64,000 nt of DNA from Nitrosomonas sp. Is35 (lineage in GTDB: Bacteria > Pseudomonadota > Gammaproteobacteria > Burkholderiales > Nitrosomonadaceae), in NCBI RefSeq assembly GCF_033063295.1, contig NZ_JAWJZH010000001.1:682001-746000 (forward strand). The letters run 5' to 3'. Positions 9,597 through 18,129 of this stretch are shown piece by piece. The position numbers and the translations under genes are program-made. The notes under the pieces are model-generated. The model ran no database searches. It was not told where the DNA came from and saw nothing but the letters and a program-made list of their open reading frames with translations. Within the stretch, counting starts at the first letter, position 1; each line of letters starts with the position of its first letter.

Positions 9597-10157
9597 ATGA
9601 ACATACAGCCGTGCGAAACTTGGGAATGTATTAACAGTTTTGCTAATTGGTTATCCGCTTTTGGCACTATATTAATTTCAGGAATTGCTCTGTGGCTTTC
9701 TGTACAAGATAGAAGAATTAATGTCAGCGCAAATTTATCCCTCGGATCCATACCGGGAGATGGTCCTTTAGTAGTAAATAGACGCGTTTACATTTTAGAA
9801 TTTACAAATATTGGGCACCGTCCTGTAACAATATCATCACATTACTGGTACTTGCCTTTCAGAAAAAGTAAGTCATTTCTAATGCCGAATTTAGACAGTA
9901 GGGTATCTCACTTTTGTTCAAAATTTCCAATTGAGCTTACCGATGGAAAAACAGGCTATATATTTTATCCAGAAGATTTCTTTTCTTCTGTGCTAGACGA
10001 ACCACATAAATTCCTATTTCACGAAAATACACTTGTCGCATGGCTTAGAATAAATTTCTTCAAAGTTAAGTTGTCTACCTCTGTTGGAAAATTAATAAAT
10101 GTCAATGTTTCTAAGCAGGTAAGAAAAAAACTTTGGAAAATATATCGTGCCGCCTAA
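9597..10157 (+). CDS. Orphan membrane-anchored hypothetical protein (cassette-like)
   Basis: I do not recognise this 186-residue protein. The frame is open from a TTG at 9555, but the ATG at 9597 starts the region that reads like a protein. Near the N-terminus one hydrophobic stretch (FANWLSAFGTILISGIALWLSV) predicts a single membrane anchor. It is followed by a domain with beta-type patterns (NRRVYILEFTNIGHRPVTISSHYWYLP) resembling other small membrane proteins of mobile regions. Base composition is clearly more AT-rich than the neighbours. GTTAAAC precedes the gene and GCCTAAC, containing the stop codon, follows it. These match integron recombination core sites, so transfer as a gene cassette is likely. 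Confidence 0.6.
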   Translation: MNIQPCETWECINSFANWLSAFGTILISGIALWLSVQDRRINVSANLSLGSIPGDGPLVVNRRVYILEFTNIGHRPVTISSHYWYLPFRKSKSFLMPNLDSRVSHFCSKFPIELTDGKTGYIFYPEDFFSSVLDEPHKFLFHENTLVAWLRINFFKVKLSTSVGKLINVNVSKQVRKKLWKIYRAA

Positions 10158-10210
10158 CAAAGTCGCTCAAACCCGTTCAGCGCTTCGTGCTTCACTGGAC
10201 AGCGAGGTAG
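10154..10210 (+). mobile_element. Truncated attC-like site (integron cassette remnant)
   Basis: The orphan gene's stop codon lies inside GCCTAAC, which matches the RYYYAAC core of an integron attC site. It continues as AAAGTCGCTCAAACCCGTTC and GCTTCGTGC, typical of the attC left arm. No matching GTTAGGC right-hand core follows, so the site looks cut short. A GTTAAAC at 9583-9589 could be the upstream boundary core. No integrase gene is in the window. Confidence 0.42.
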
Positions 10211-10218
10211 CGAGGTAG

Positions 10219-10244
10219 GTTGGGGTGACGATAGGAACCCCAAC
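10219..10244. repeat. REP-like palindrome GTTGGGGT...ACCCCAAC
   Basis: Eight-base perfect arms GTTGGGGT and ACCCCAAC enclose a ten-base loop, just after the attC-like remnant. Similar GGTTGGG/CCCAAC palindromes are dispersed as REP-type elements in many proteobacterial genomes. No second copy was noticed in this window. Confidence 0.4.
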
Positions 10245-10499
10245 ATCACACTTTGCTATGCAGCAACCTCAATATTCCACCCAGGAAAAACTAATACCGC
10301 AGGGTGACTTCGCATATTTTTTTGGCGAGTCGATATTCATTCTGCATCGATAAATTCAGTGGGTTATGAAAATCGCTTAGTCTATCCATAAGGATAATTT
10401 ATTAAGTATATCTTCGCTTATAGTAAACTCTGCTTTCAATTGTTAGAATCACCGTTTTTCAAAAATAAATCAGACTCTATTATTAACTTAGGATTGTTC
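10245..10499. other. Non-coding leader region of spgA
   Basis: No credible ORF is seen. The stretch becomes AT-rich toward spgA and contains a TATAGT hexamer at 10419-10424 that could be a -10 box, without a convincing -35. The end supplies AGGA seven bases before the spgA ATG. Confidence 0.4.
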
Positions 10500-11717
10500 A
10501 TGAATACCGAAGATTTTCGCCCCGAAAAAGAAGTCAAAGTTTTTTATCCGCCGCAACGTGTTTTGATGGGACCTGGTCCGTCGGATACGCATGCGCGCGT
10601 GCTGAACGCCATGGCGCGTCCGACCTTGGGTCACTTGGATCCCGTTTTCACTGAGATGATGGAAGAAATCAAAGGCTTGATGCGCTATGCATTCCAAACC
10701 AAGAACCGCATGACCTTCCCGGTTTCCGGGCCTGGCTCGGTGGGTATGGAAATGTGTTTCGTCAATATGATCGAACCGGGCGATAAAGTCATCGTGTGCC
10801 GTAATGGCGTGTTTGGCGGTCGTATGATCGAAAACGTTGAACGTCATGGCGGCGTTGCCGTGGTGGTCGATGATAAATGGGGTGAGCCGGTTGATCCGCA
10901 GAAAGTGGAAGATGCGCTGAAAAAGAATCCCGATGCCAAAATTGTTGCGTTTGTTCACGCCGAAACTTCAACAGGTGCACAGTCCGATGCCAAAACATTG
11001 TGCGAAATCGCGCGCAAATACAATTGCCTGACCATCGTCGATACCGTGACTTCACTGGGCGGAACGCCGATCAGAGTGGATGAATGGGGCATCGATGCGA
11101 TCTATTCCGGCAGTCAGAAATGTTTGTCTTGTCCGCCGGGTTTGTCACCCGTGAGTTTCTCCGACCGCGTGACCGAGCTGGTTAAAAATCGTAAAAGCAA
11201 GGTGCATAGCTGGTTTATGGATATCAGCCTGCTGTTGAATTACTGGGGATCGTCCGCCCGGACTTATCACCATACCGCGCCGACCAACGCATTGTATGGC
11301 CTGCATGAGTCACTGTTGATGATATACGAAGAAGGACTGGAGCATTCCTGGGCGCGCCATCGCTATAACTACGAAGCGCTGAAAGCCGGTTTCGCTACAT
11401 TGGGTATGAATTATGTGGTGAAAGAGGAATATCGTTTGCCGCAACTGAATTCGGTTTTTGTTCCTGCCGGTGTCGATGAGAAAGAAGTGCGCCGCCGCCT
11501 GTTGGATGAGTACAATCTCGAGATTGGTGCAGGGTTGGGAGATTTTGCCGGAAAAGTATGGCGTTTCGGCTTGATGGGTACCTCTTGCCGCGTAGAAAAT
11601 GTGATTTTCTGCTTGAATGCGCTGGAAACCATACTATCTGACTTGGGTATGAAAGTGGAACGCGGTGCCGCAGCTGCAGCCGCTCACAAGAGCTATGCGG
11701 CTAAGCCTATGTTCTAA
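10500..11717 (+). CDS. spgA: Serine--glyoxylate aminotransferase (class V, PLP-dependent)
   Basis: The protein has 405 residues from the ATG at 10500, chosen because AGGA lies upstream at normal spacing. An upstream in-frame TTG extension is AT-rich non-coding sequence. Class V aminotransferase features are present: VLMGPGPSDTHARVL at the start, PVSGPGSVGMEM, DTVTSLGGTPIRVDEW, and the Schiff-base lysine in YSGSQKCLS (K207). The enzyme moves the amino group of serine to glyoxylate, giving hydroxypyruvate and glycine. In autotrophs this serves glycolate salvage or the serine pathway. The C-terminus has an alanine-rich run (GAAAAAAH). A clear terminator follows, so the gene is probably monocistronic. 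Confidence 0.94.
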   Translation: MNTEDFRPEKEVKVFYPPQRVLMGPGPSDTHARVLNAMARPTLGHLDPVFTEMMEEIKGLMRYAFQTKNRMTFPVSGPGSVGMEMCFVNMIEPGDKVIVCRNGVFGGRMIENVERHGGVAVVVDDKWGEPVDPQKVEDALKKNPDAKIVAFVHAETSTGAQSDAKTLCEIARKYNCLTIVDTVTSLGGTPIRVDEWGIDAIYSGSQKCLSCPPGLSPVSFSDRVTELVKNRKSKVHSWFMDISLLLNYWGSSARTYHHTAPTNALYGLHESLLMIYEEGLEHSWARHRYNYEALKAGFATLGMNYVVKEEYRLPQLNSVFVPAGVDEKEVRRRLLDEYNLEIGAGLGDFAGKVWRFGLMGTSCRVENVIFCLNALETILSDLGMKVERGAAAAAAHKSYAAKPMF

Positions 11718-11753
11718 GGTTGTTTCAGGCTAGCTGAGTTGGTTCTTCCGATG

Positions 11754-11797
11754 CCACTTTCTTGTCATGCACGATGAGAAAGTGGATTATTTTTTTA
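11754..11797 (+). terminator. Rho-independent terminator of spgA
   Basis: A perfect nine-pair stem, CCACTTTCT with AGAAAGTGG, is followed at once by ATTATTTTTTT. It lies 36 bases after the spgA stop. Confidence 0.88.
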
Positions 11798-11832
11798 TTG
11801 ATTCACCCCGGATAATCCGGTCACTAAAGTAG

Positions 11833-12822
11833 GTGTTGGATTTTCCCGTGACAATTATCACAGCGCCGCTGTTATCGTTTGTTTTATCATTCTTCTTCAT
11901 TTTATGGTTGATTAAAAGAAAGGCGCGTTGGGGGCTGGATCATCCTAATGCGCGTTCGCTTCATACTGTGCCCGTACCGCGTACCGGCGGATTGGGTTTG
12001 TTATCGGGTGTAATCATCACATGGTTGTGTTTTTCCGTAGCGATTCCGCTAACCGTTTGGGCCGGTGTCGGCTTACTGATGGTAATATCACTGCTTGACG
12101 ATATCCGGCATGTGCCGGTGTGGTGCCGGTTACTGGCCCATACTATCGTTGCTGCCGCATTTACTACGGTTTTTTTACTGGATGTCACGAGTGGATTGAC
12201 TGTGCTGTGTGTTACAGCTGCGGTGATCTGGATGTCCAATTTGTATAATTTTATGGATGGTTCGGATGGGCTGGCCGGTGGAATGACGGTGATCGGGTTT
12301 GGATACTATGGTTTGTTTGCGTACTTGGCCGGGGATAACGATTTTGCCGTGATCAATTTTTCGATAGCGGCGGCGGCCCTGGCTTTTTTGTGCTACAACT
12401 TTCATCCCGCGCGTATTTTCATGGGCGACGCGGGTGCCGTTCCGCTTGGGTTTCTGGCAGCGGCGCTGGGATTATTGGGATGGCTCGATCAACTATGGTC
12501 GTTATGGGTGCCAGTGCTGATATTTTCACCGTTCATCGCGGATGCGACGGCAACGATAACCAAGCGCCTGATGCGCGGCGAGAAAATCTGGCAGGCGCAT
12601 CGTGAACACTATTATCAACGCATGGTGCAAAGCGGCTTAGGTCATCGCAATACTGCGCTTTTAAGTTATGCGCTGATGCTGGCTGCCGGCGGCTGTGCAG
12701 TCTGGGCTGGCGGACAGGATCTAACGGTGCAAAGCAGGGTCGCCATGGCCTGGGGAAGCATTTATTTGCTGCTCATGTTTCTTTCTGATTGCCACCGGAA
12801 ATATTATTCCAACCGGGGATAG
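11833..12822 (+). CDS. Glycosyltransferase family 4, WecA/WbpL-like undecaprenyl-phosphate sugar-1-P transferase
   Basis: This 329-residue integral membrane protein has about ten hydrophobic segments and the polyprenyl-phosphate N-acetylhexosamine-1-phosphate transferase signatures: LLDDIRHVP, NLYNFMDGSDGLAGG, RIFMGDAGAVPLGF and the terminal-loop HREHYYQRM. It should place the first sugar phosphate on undecaprenyl phosphate to start O-antigen or exopolysaccharide repeat units at the inner membrane. The start is uncertain: TTG at 11833 is used here, with GTG at 11830 or 11848 as alternatives. It is one base away from the next gene, forming an operon with the CapD-like enzyme that likely makes its donor sugar. 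Confidence 0.88.
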   Translation: MLDFPVTIITAPLLSFVLSFFFILWLIKRKARWGLDHPNARSLHTVPVPRTGGLGLLSGVIITWLCFSVAIPLTVWAGVGLLMVISLLDDIRHVPVWCRLLAHTIVAAAFTTVFLLDVTSGLTVLCVTAAVIWMSNLYNFMDGSDGLAGGMTVIGFGYYGLFAYLAGDNDFAVINFSIAAAALAFLCYNFHPARIFMGDAGAVPLGFLAAALGLLGWLDQLWSLWVPVLIFSPFIADATATITKRLMRGEKIWQAHREHYYQRMVQSGLGHRNTALLSYALMLAAGGCAVWAGGQDLTVQSRVAMAWGSIYLLLMFLSDCHRKYYSNRG

Positions 12823-12823
12823 C

Positions 12824-14719
12824 ATGCTTCTCAAAAAATACGGAATTCGCACATTCATTGCTTTCACCCATGATTTCATTGCGATCGGGGTGGCGTGGTG
12901 GCTGGCTTATTTATTCCGTTTCAATTTTGAGATTCCGGCTGATTCGGTTCAATTGCTGCTGGAAATGCTGCCTTGGCTGGTGTTGGCGCAAGGTGGCTTC
13001 TTTCTGTGGCTCGGATTGTACCGAGGGCTGTGGCGGTATGCCAGTCTGCCCGATTTGAAGCGGATTTTTGTGGCAGTGATGTCCGGTTCGTTAACCGAGC
13101 TGCTGCTCCTATGGTTGTTTGGTCTGCTGGCTAAAATTCCAGGAGCGGTGATCGTGCTGGCGCCATTGCTGTTGATGCTGATCATGGGCGGCAGCCGTTT
13201 GATCTATCGTGCCTGGAAAGAACGCCGGTTGTATGGCCTGGAGAGCAATGAAGCCAAACTGGTTTTGATCATTGGTGCAGGCAGCACTGCGGTAAATCTG
13301 GTCAAGGCTTTGACGGGAAGCCGCGAATGGCATGTGGTCGGTATGCTGGACGATGATCCACGCAAATTGGGCACACGCTTGCAAGGGATCCGGGTGCTGG
13401 GCAGGATCGACGAGTTGCCGCACTGGGTGCACACCCTGAATGTCGAGCATGTGATTATCGCCACACCGTCGGTATCCCGTCAGATTCACCGCAAGGCTCT
13501 GGAAATGTGCTCGGAAATCGATGTGAAAGCGATGACGGTGCCGTCGTACGCGGATTTGATCAGCGGTAAGTCCATGGTGACGAATATCCGTGAAATCCAG
13601 CTGGACGACTTGCTCGGTAGAGCGCCGGTGGTTTTGGACGATGACGGTCTGCACGGTTTGTTGACCGGAAAAGTCATTCTGGTGACGGGAGCGGGCGGTT
13701 CGATCGGTTCCGAGCTGTGCCGCCAGCTGGCCGCATTTGGACCGGATCGTATCGTTTTCCTGGAACTGAACGAATTTGCGCTCTACAGCATTCAGGAAGA
13801 ATTTTTGCCGCGCTTTCCCGCGATGAAAATGTCGTTTGTGATTGGCGATATCAAGGATCGCGCGCGCATGATGCAATTGTTCGAGCAGTTCCATCCCGCT
13901 GTGGTTTTTCACGCCGCCGCTTACAAGCACGTGCCACTGATGGAAGAAGAGAATGCTTACCAGGCACTGCTGAACAATGTGTTGGGGACATACGTGCTGG
14001 CGCAGGTCGCGATCAGTTTCGCGGTGGAAAAATTTGTTCTGATCTCGACCGACAAAGCGGTCAATCCGGTCAGCGTCATGGGCGCCAGCAAACGCCTGGC
14101 GGAAATGGTATGCCAGGCCTTACAACAATCCATTGCGGCTAAGCAAAATCAACTGGACCGGAATAACCAATCGCGCCCGACTTGTTTTGTGATGGTACGT
14201 TTCGGCAATGTGCTGGGCAGCACCGGCAGCGTTATTCCGAAATTTCGCGAGCAAATTGCCAAAGGCGGCCCGATTACCATCACCCATCCGGAAATGACGC
14301 GTTACTTCATGTCCATCCCCGAAGCGGCGCAATTGGTATTGCAAGCGGCATTGATGGGCGGAACCAATGGCGGCGGGGAAATTTTCGTGCTGGATATGGG
14401 CGATCCGGTCAAAATTGTCGATCTCGCCAATGACTTGATCCATTTATCCGGATTGGGAGAAGATGATATCCGTATCGTTTTCAGCGGATTGCGGCCAGGA
14501 GAAAAGCTGCATGAAGAGTTGTTGTCCGCCAGCGAAAGCACATTGCCGACACCGCATCAAAAATTGCGTATTGCCCAAGCACGCCAAGTGGATGAGCAAT
14601 GGCTGTCCGATATGACGGCGTGGTTGAACAAAATTTCGGTATTAAGCGATCAAGAAGTCCGGGATCAACTGGTGAACTGGGTGCCGGAATATAATAGTAA
14701 GGAATGGAACGGCAAGTAG
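12824..14719 (+). CDS. CapD/WbpM/PglF-like UDP-sugar 4,6-dehydratase, membrane-anchored
   Basis: The 631-residue protein has four N-terminal membrane helices (about residues 10-115), then a CoA-binding-like Rossmann segment (LVLIIGAGSTAVNLVKAL). The extended SDR domain follows, with GAGGSIGSELCRQL as nucleotide site and STDKAVNPVSVMGASKR at the active site. Met replaces the usual catalytic Tyr, which is typical of the WbpM/PglF subgroup and not a defect. Relatives convert UDP-GlcNAc to a 4-keto-6-deoxy sugar. With the preceding GT4 gene it fits initiation of a QuiNAc/FucNAc-type surface glycan. Confidence 0.9.
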   Translation: MLLKKYGIRTFIAFTHDFIAIGVAWWLAYLFRFNFEIPADSVQLLLEMLPWLVLAQGGFFLWLGLYRGLWRYASLPDLKRIFVAVMSGSLTELLLLWLFGLLAKIPGAVIVLAPLLLMLIMGGSRLIYRAWKERRLYGLESNEAKLVLIIGAGSTAVNLVKALTGSREWHVVGMLDDDPRKLGTRLQGIRVLGRIDELPHWVHTLNVEHVIIATPSVSRQIHRKALEMCSEIDVKAMTVPSYADLISGKSMVTNIREIQLDDLLGRAPVVLDDDGLHGLLTGKVILVTGAGGSIGSELCRQLAAFGPDRIVFLELNEFALYSIQEEFLPRFPAMKMSFVIGDIKDRARMMQLFEQFHPAVVFHAAAYKHVPLMEEENAYQALLNNVLGTYVLAQVAISFAVEKFVLISTDKAVNPVSVMGASKRLAEMVCQALQQSIAAKQNQLDRNNQSRPTCFVMVRFGNVLGSTGSVIPKFREQIAKGGPITITHPEMTRYFMSIPEAAQLVLQAALMGGTNGGGEIFVLDMGDPVKIVDLANDLIHLSGLGEDDIRIVFSGLRPGEKLHEELLSASESTLPTPHQKLRIAQARQVDEQWLSDMTAWLNKISVLSDQEVRDQLVNWVPEYNSKEWNGK

Positions 14720-14788
14720 TGCGCACCTGAATATCAGCGCGTCCTTGCATCGACGGAAGAAACGGCAGCGGGGCGAATTTGAATGGGG

Positions 14789-16474
14789 TTAAGTGTGCTG
14801 AGGACTGTCTGCTGCTCTTAAGCTTTCGGCAATACACCCATTTTCCAGCACAAAGATTCGGTCGATCTTTTGCAATTGCGGGATCGATGGATTGAAAATC
14901 AGCGTGGTGCGGTTTTGCATCAATTTTTCCAACACGGGCAGCAGATTTCCCGGATCGGGTTCCTGGGGAGTGAATAATTCATCCAGGATTAGGATGCGAG
15001 GGTCTTTCACGAATGCGCGCGCAATGGCGAGCTGCTGTAGTTGGTGCCGGGTGATTGCCGTGCCTTTGGCACTGATATCTGTCTGCAAGCCTTCGGGCAT
15101 GTGCCGGACAAATTCGATGGCGTGTGATGCCTGCACGGCTGCGGTGATTTTTGCTTCATTGCTGCAACGCATCGCGCCATAGGCAATGTTTCCGGCAATT
15201 TTATCGTCGAGTAGAAAGGTATCTGTGGCAACCAAAGCGATGTTCGCGTACAAACGGTTTAATTGGATATCCGGCAGCGGCTGATCATTGAGTAAGATTT
15301 TCCCGCTGGCCGGTCGACGCAAGCACAGTATCAAATCGATCAATGCATTTTTTTCTTCCAGGGTATAGCTGGTAAATACCACGACCTCGCCCGGCCGTAC
15401 GGTGAAATGCATGTGATTGAGAGTCGGTTTGGCGCCTGTGTCGTCTTCGTAACGTACTTGGTCAAATACCAGCTTGGCGCAACCCTGCGGAGTGCCAAGA
15501 GTGCCGCTATCCTGTTCGGATGGCTGATCGAGGAATGCAAAAATGGCTTCCAAAGTCGTTTGATCATGCTCCAGTTGTTTGGGTAGATTGGCGATGCGTT
15601 GTAGCGGCAGGATAAACAGCAATACGATGGTGATCAGCGCGCCGGTTTCGGGCAGATCGAGTGCGCCATTGATTGCTTGCAACGCGATAATGTAGGCTAC
15701 GGCGAGCATAATCAACATCATGATGAGCTGACCTGCGGGAATCGCCATGGCCTTGATTTGCGTTTGTTGCATGTCGGCTTGATAGATCGCTGCGGAAATT
15801 TTGCCAAGACGTTGGCTTTCATGATGTTGTCCGCCGTCCAGTCTGATTTTTCTGTAGTGCGCGACGGATTGCGCTAAGTGTTCAATCAGATCGCCAACCG
15901 CTGGTGAGTGTTGATACTCGGGTTTATTGAAACGGCTTTGCGTCATTTGATGGATCAGCAGGATGAGCGGTATCGCCAGCAGGAGCAGGATGGCAAACTC
16001 TTGATTGAGACGCAACGTGCAAATCATTAATGCGATGATTGTCAGACAATCTTGCGTTAACCGGGCGAGGTGTCCGGCAGTGGTTTGCGCAATCGTGTTG
16101 ATATGCGCTATCAGTGCGCTGGTTTGATGAGAATTGAAATGCGCGTAGCAATGGATGGGCAGCGTCAACAGCTTGTTAAAGAATTCCATGCGCAAATCGG
16201 CGCCGAGCTTGCCACCGGCTTTACCAGTGGCGTAAAGGCTGATATAACCCGCCAATCCGCGCGCGGCAAATACCGCAACCATCGTCAGTGACGTGGTTTG
16301 TATCAGCGATGGGTCTTGCAGGACAAATGCGCCTGCCAGCATGTGCTTAACGAGCAGGGGCAGAAACGCCAGCAATAGCGCTACCATCAGCATGGCGGAT
16401 AATGCCAGCAAGAGTAACTTCCAGTAAGGCGCCAGTTTTCTGACTAAGCGATGGTAATGTTGCAAGTCGATCAT
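14789..16474 (-). CDS. MsbA-like ABC exporter half-transporter with degenerate ATPase domain
   Basis: This 561-residue fused permease-ATPase has six hydrophobic segments in residues 18-300 and a nucleotide-binding domain at about 330-550. The start is MIDLQHYH at 16474, a usual MsbA-like N-terminus, although the ribosome site is weak. The ATPase motifs are unusual. The Walker A position reads FTSYTLEEKNA, keeping the Lys but losing the glycines. The signature reads ITRHQLQQ in place of LSGGQ. The H-loop His appears replaced in IFNPS. Walker B (ILILDEL) remains. It is therefore probably a weak or inactive ATPase, or needs an active partner. The neighbouring polysaccharide genes suggest a lipid or glycan substrate, unproven. 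Confidence 0.85.
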   Translation of the reverse strand: MIDLQHYHRLVRKLAPYWKLLLLALSAMLMVALLLAFLPLLVKHMLAGAFVLQDPSLIQTTSLTMVAVFAARGLAGYISLYATGKAGGKLGADLRMEFFNKLLTLPIHCYAHFNSHQTSALIAHINTIAQTTAGHLARLTQDCLTIIALMICTLRLNQEFAILLLLAIPLILLIHQMTQSRFNKPEYQHSPAVGDLIEHLAQSVAHYRKIRLDGGQHHESQRLGKISAAIYQADMQQTQIKAMAIPAGQLIMMLIMLAVAYIIALQAINGALDLPETGALITIVLLFILPLQRIANLPKQLEHDQTTLEAIFAFLDQPSEQDSGTLGTPQGCAKLVFDQVRYEDDTGAKPTLNHMHFTVRPGEVVVFTSYTLEEKNALIDLILCLRRPASGKILLNDQPLPDIQLNRLYANIALVATDTFLLDDKIAGNIAYGAMRCSNEAKITAAVQASHAIEFVRHMPEGLQTDISAKGTAITRHQLQQLAIARAFVKDPRILILDELFTPQEPDPGNLLPVLEKLMQNRTTLIFNPSIPQLQKIDRIFVLENGCIAESLRAADSPQHT

Positions 16475-16655
16475 AACGCACCATTTTACATGAACCGGCT
16501 GCGGATTCGCTGGTTGCTTGATGCGGACAATGGCGATTTGCGGCGGCAATTATCCGGAGCGTGAGGCGGATATAGTACAATCGCCCATTCTTTTAATGAA
16601 TGGATCCGGATGACAACGATGCATTAATGTATTTTTAAAATCCGGGTTTTTATTT

Positions 16656-17573
16656 ATGCCAATATTCAATACTTCCAAAACTCTATCTACGCTTCCACGG
16701 AGAAAAGGCATCGTGCTGGCCGGCGGTTCCGGAACGCGGCTTTATCCCGTGACGCAAACGATCTCGAAACAATTGCTGCCGGTATTCGACAAGCCGATGA
16801 TTTATTATCCGCTCAGCACACTGATGCTTGCTGGGATCCGGGATATTCTGGTGATTTCAACCCCGCGCGATGTGGGCAATTTTCAGGAATTATTACGTGA
16901 CGGAAGCCAATGGGGATTGAATATTTCATACGCCGAACAACCGTCTCCCGATGGCTTGGCGCAAGCTTTTCTGATCGGCGAATCGTTTATCGGTAACGAT
17001 AACTCGGCGCTGGTTCTGGGCGACAATATTTTTTACGGGCACGATTTCCATCATCTGCTGACAAATGCGATGCAGCGCGTGCAAGGCGCAAGTGTTTTCG
17101 CGTATCACGTGCACGATCCGGAGCGCTATGGTGTGGTTGAATTCGATGCCGGTGGCAAGGTCGTGAACTTGGAAGAAAAGCCCGAACAGCCGAAATCGCA
17201 TTATGCCGTGACCGGTTTGTATTTTTACGATGCCCATGTGGTGGATTACGCCAAAAGCTTGAAACCATCGGTGCGCAACGAACTGGAAATCACCGATCTG
17301 AATCGCATTTATTTGGAACATGACGCGCTCAGTGTCGAAATCATGGGGCGCGGCTATGCCTGGCTGGATACCGGCACGCATGAATCGTTGCTCGATGCGA
17401 GTCAGTTCGTTGCTACCATCGAGCACCGCCAAGGCTTGAAAATCGCCTGCCCGGAAGAGATTGCCTTCCGGCAAGGCTGGATCGATGCCGCGCAACTCGA
17501 AGCGCTGGCGCTGCCACTGGCCAAAAACGGTTACGGTCAATACCTGCAGCAAGTTCTGAAACGGGAGTTTTGA
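16656..17573 (+). CDS. rfbA: Glucose-1-phosphate thymidylyltransferase
   Basis: The 305-residue enzyme makes dTDP-glucose from dTTP and glucose-1-phosphate, the first step toward dTDP-L-rhamnose. The nucleotidyltransferase motif [16 protein letters not shown] is at residues 19-34, followed by [17 protein letters not shown] and the [16 protein letters not shown] region. The N-terminus has an extra segment of about 17 residues ([17 protein letters not shown]) before the usual start, so a later start is possible. It overlaps rfbC by one base. The pathway genes rfbB and rfbD are not in this window. Confidence 0.95.
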   Translation: MPIFNTSKTLSTLPRRKGIVLAGGSGTRLYPVTQTISKQLLPVFDKPMIYYPLSTLMLAGIRDILVISTPRDVGNFQELLRDGSQWGLNISYAEQPSPDGLAQAFLIGESFIGNDNSALVLGDNIFYGHDFHHLLTNAMQRVQGASVFAYHVHDPERYGVVEFDAGGKVVNLEEKPEQPKSHYAVTGLYFYDAHVVDYAKSLKPSVRNELEITDLNRIYLEHDALSVEIMGRGYAWLDTGTHESLLDASQFVATIEHRQGLKIACPEEIAFRQGWIDAAQLEALALPLAKNGYGQYLQQVLKREF

Positions 17574-18118
17574 TGAAGGCGACACCCTTGCGTATCCCCG
17601 ATGTTTTTCTGCTGGAACCGCGTGTTTTCGGCGACGATCGGGGGTTCTTCTATGAAAGCTTTAATCAGCGTGCATTCGAATCCGCCATTGGTAAGCCCGT
17701 CTGTTTTGTGCAAAGCAATCATTCGCGCTCCGCGCATAACGTGTTACGCGGCTTGCACTACCAGATCCAGCACGCGCAAGGAAAACTGGTGCGCGTCGTG
17801 GCGGGGGAGGTGTACGACGTTGCGGTCGATATTCGCCGTTCTTCGCCGACTTTCGGGCAATGGGTGGGAGAGATCTTGAGCGCGGAAAACAAAAAACAAT
17901 TGTGGATTCCCGCTGGTTTCGCGCACGGCTTCGTGGTGTTATCCGATAGTGCCGAGTTTCTCTATAACACTACCGACTATTGGGCACCGGAGTTCGAGCG
18001 TTGCATCGTGTGGAACGATGAAATCTTGGCGATAAACTGGCCGATCTCGGGATCTCCGGTGCTATCCGAAAAAGACGCGCGCGGTGCGCAGTTTACTATC
18101 GCCGAAGTCTACGATTAG
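17573..18118 (+). CDS. rfbC: dTDP-4-dehydrorhamnose 3,5-epimerase
   Basis: The 181-residue cupin enzyme epimerises dTDP-4-keto-6-deoxyglucose at C3 and C5. Typical motifs are GDDRGFFYESFN, HSRSAHNVLRGLHYQ containing the catalytic His, and WIPAGFAHGFVVLSD. The start is the ATG in the TGATG overlap with rfbA, so the two are translationally coupled. It serves rhamnose supply for surface polysaccharide, matching the GT4/CapD genes nearby. Confidence 0.95.
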   Translation: MKATPLRIPDVFLLEPRVFGDDRGFFYESFNQRAFESAIGKPVCFVQSNHSRSAHNVLRGLHYQIQHAQGKLVRVVAGEVYDVAVDIRRSSPTFGQWVGEILSAENKKQLWIPAGFAHGFVVLSDSAEFLYNTTDYWAPEFERCIVWNDEILAINWPISGSPVLSEKDARGAQFTIAEVYD

Positions 18119-18129
18119 CAGGCTTTTAA

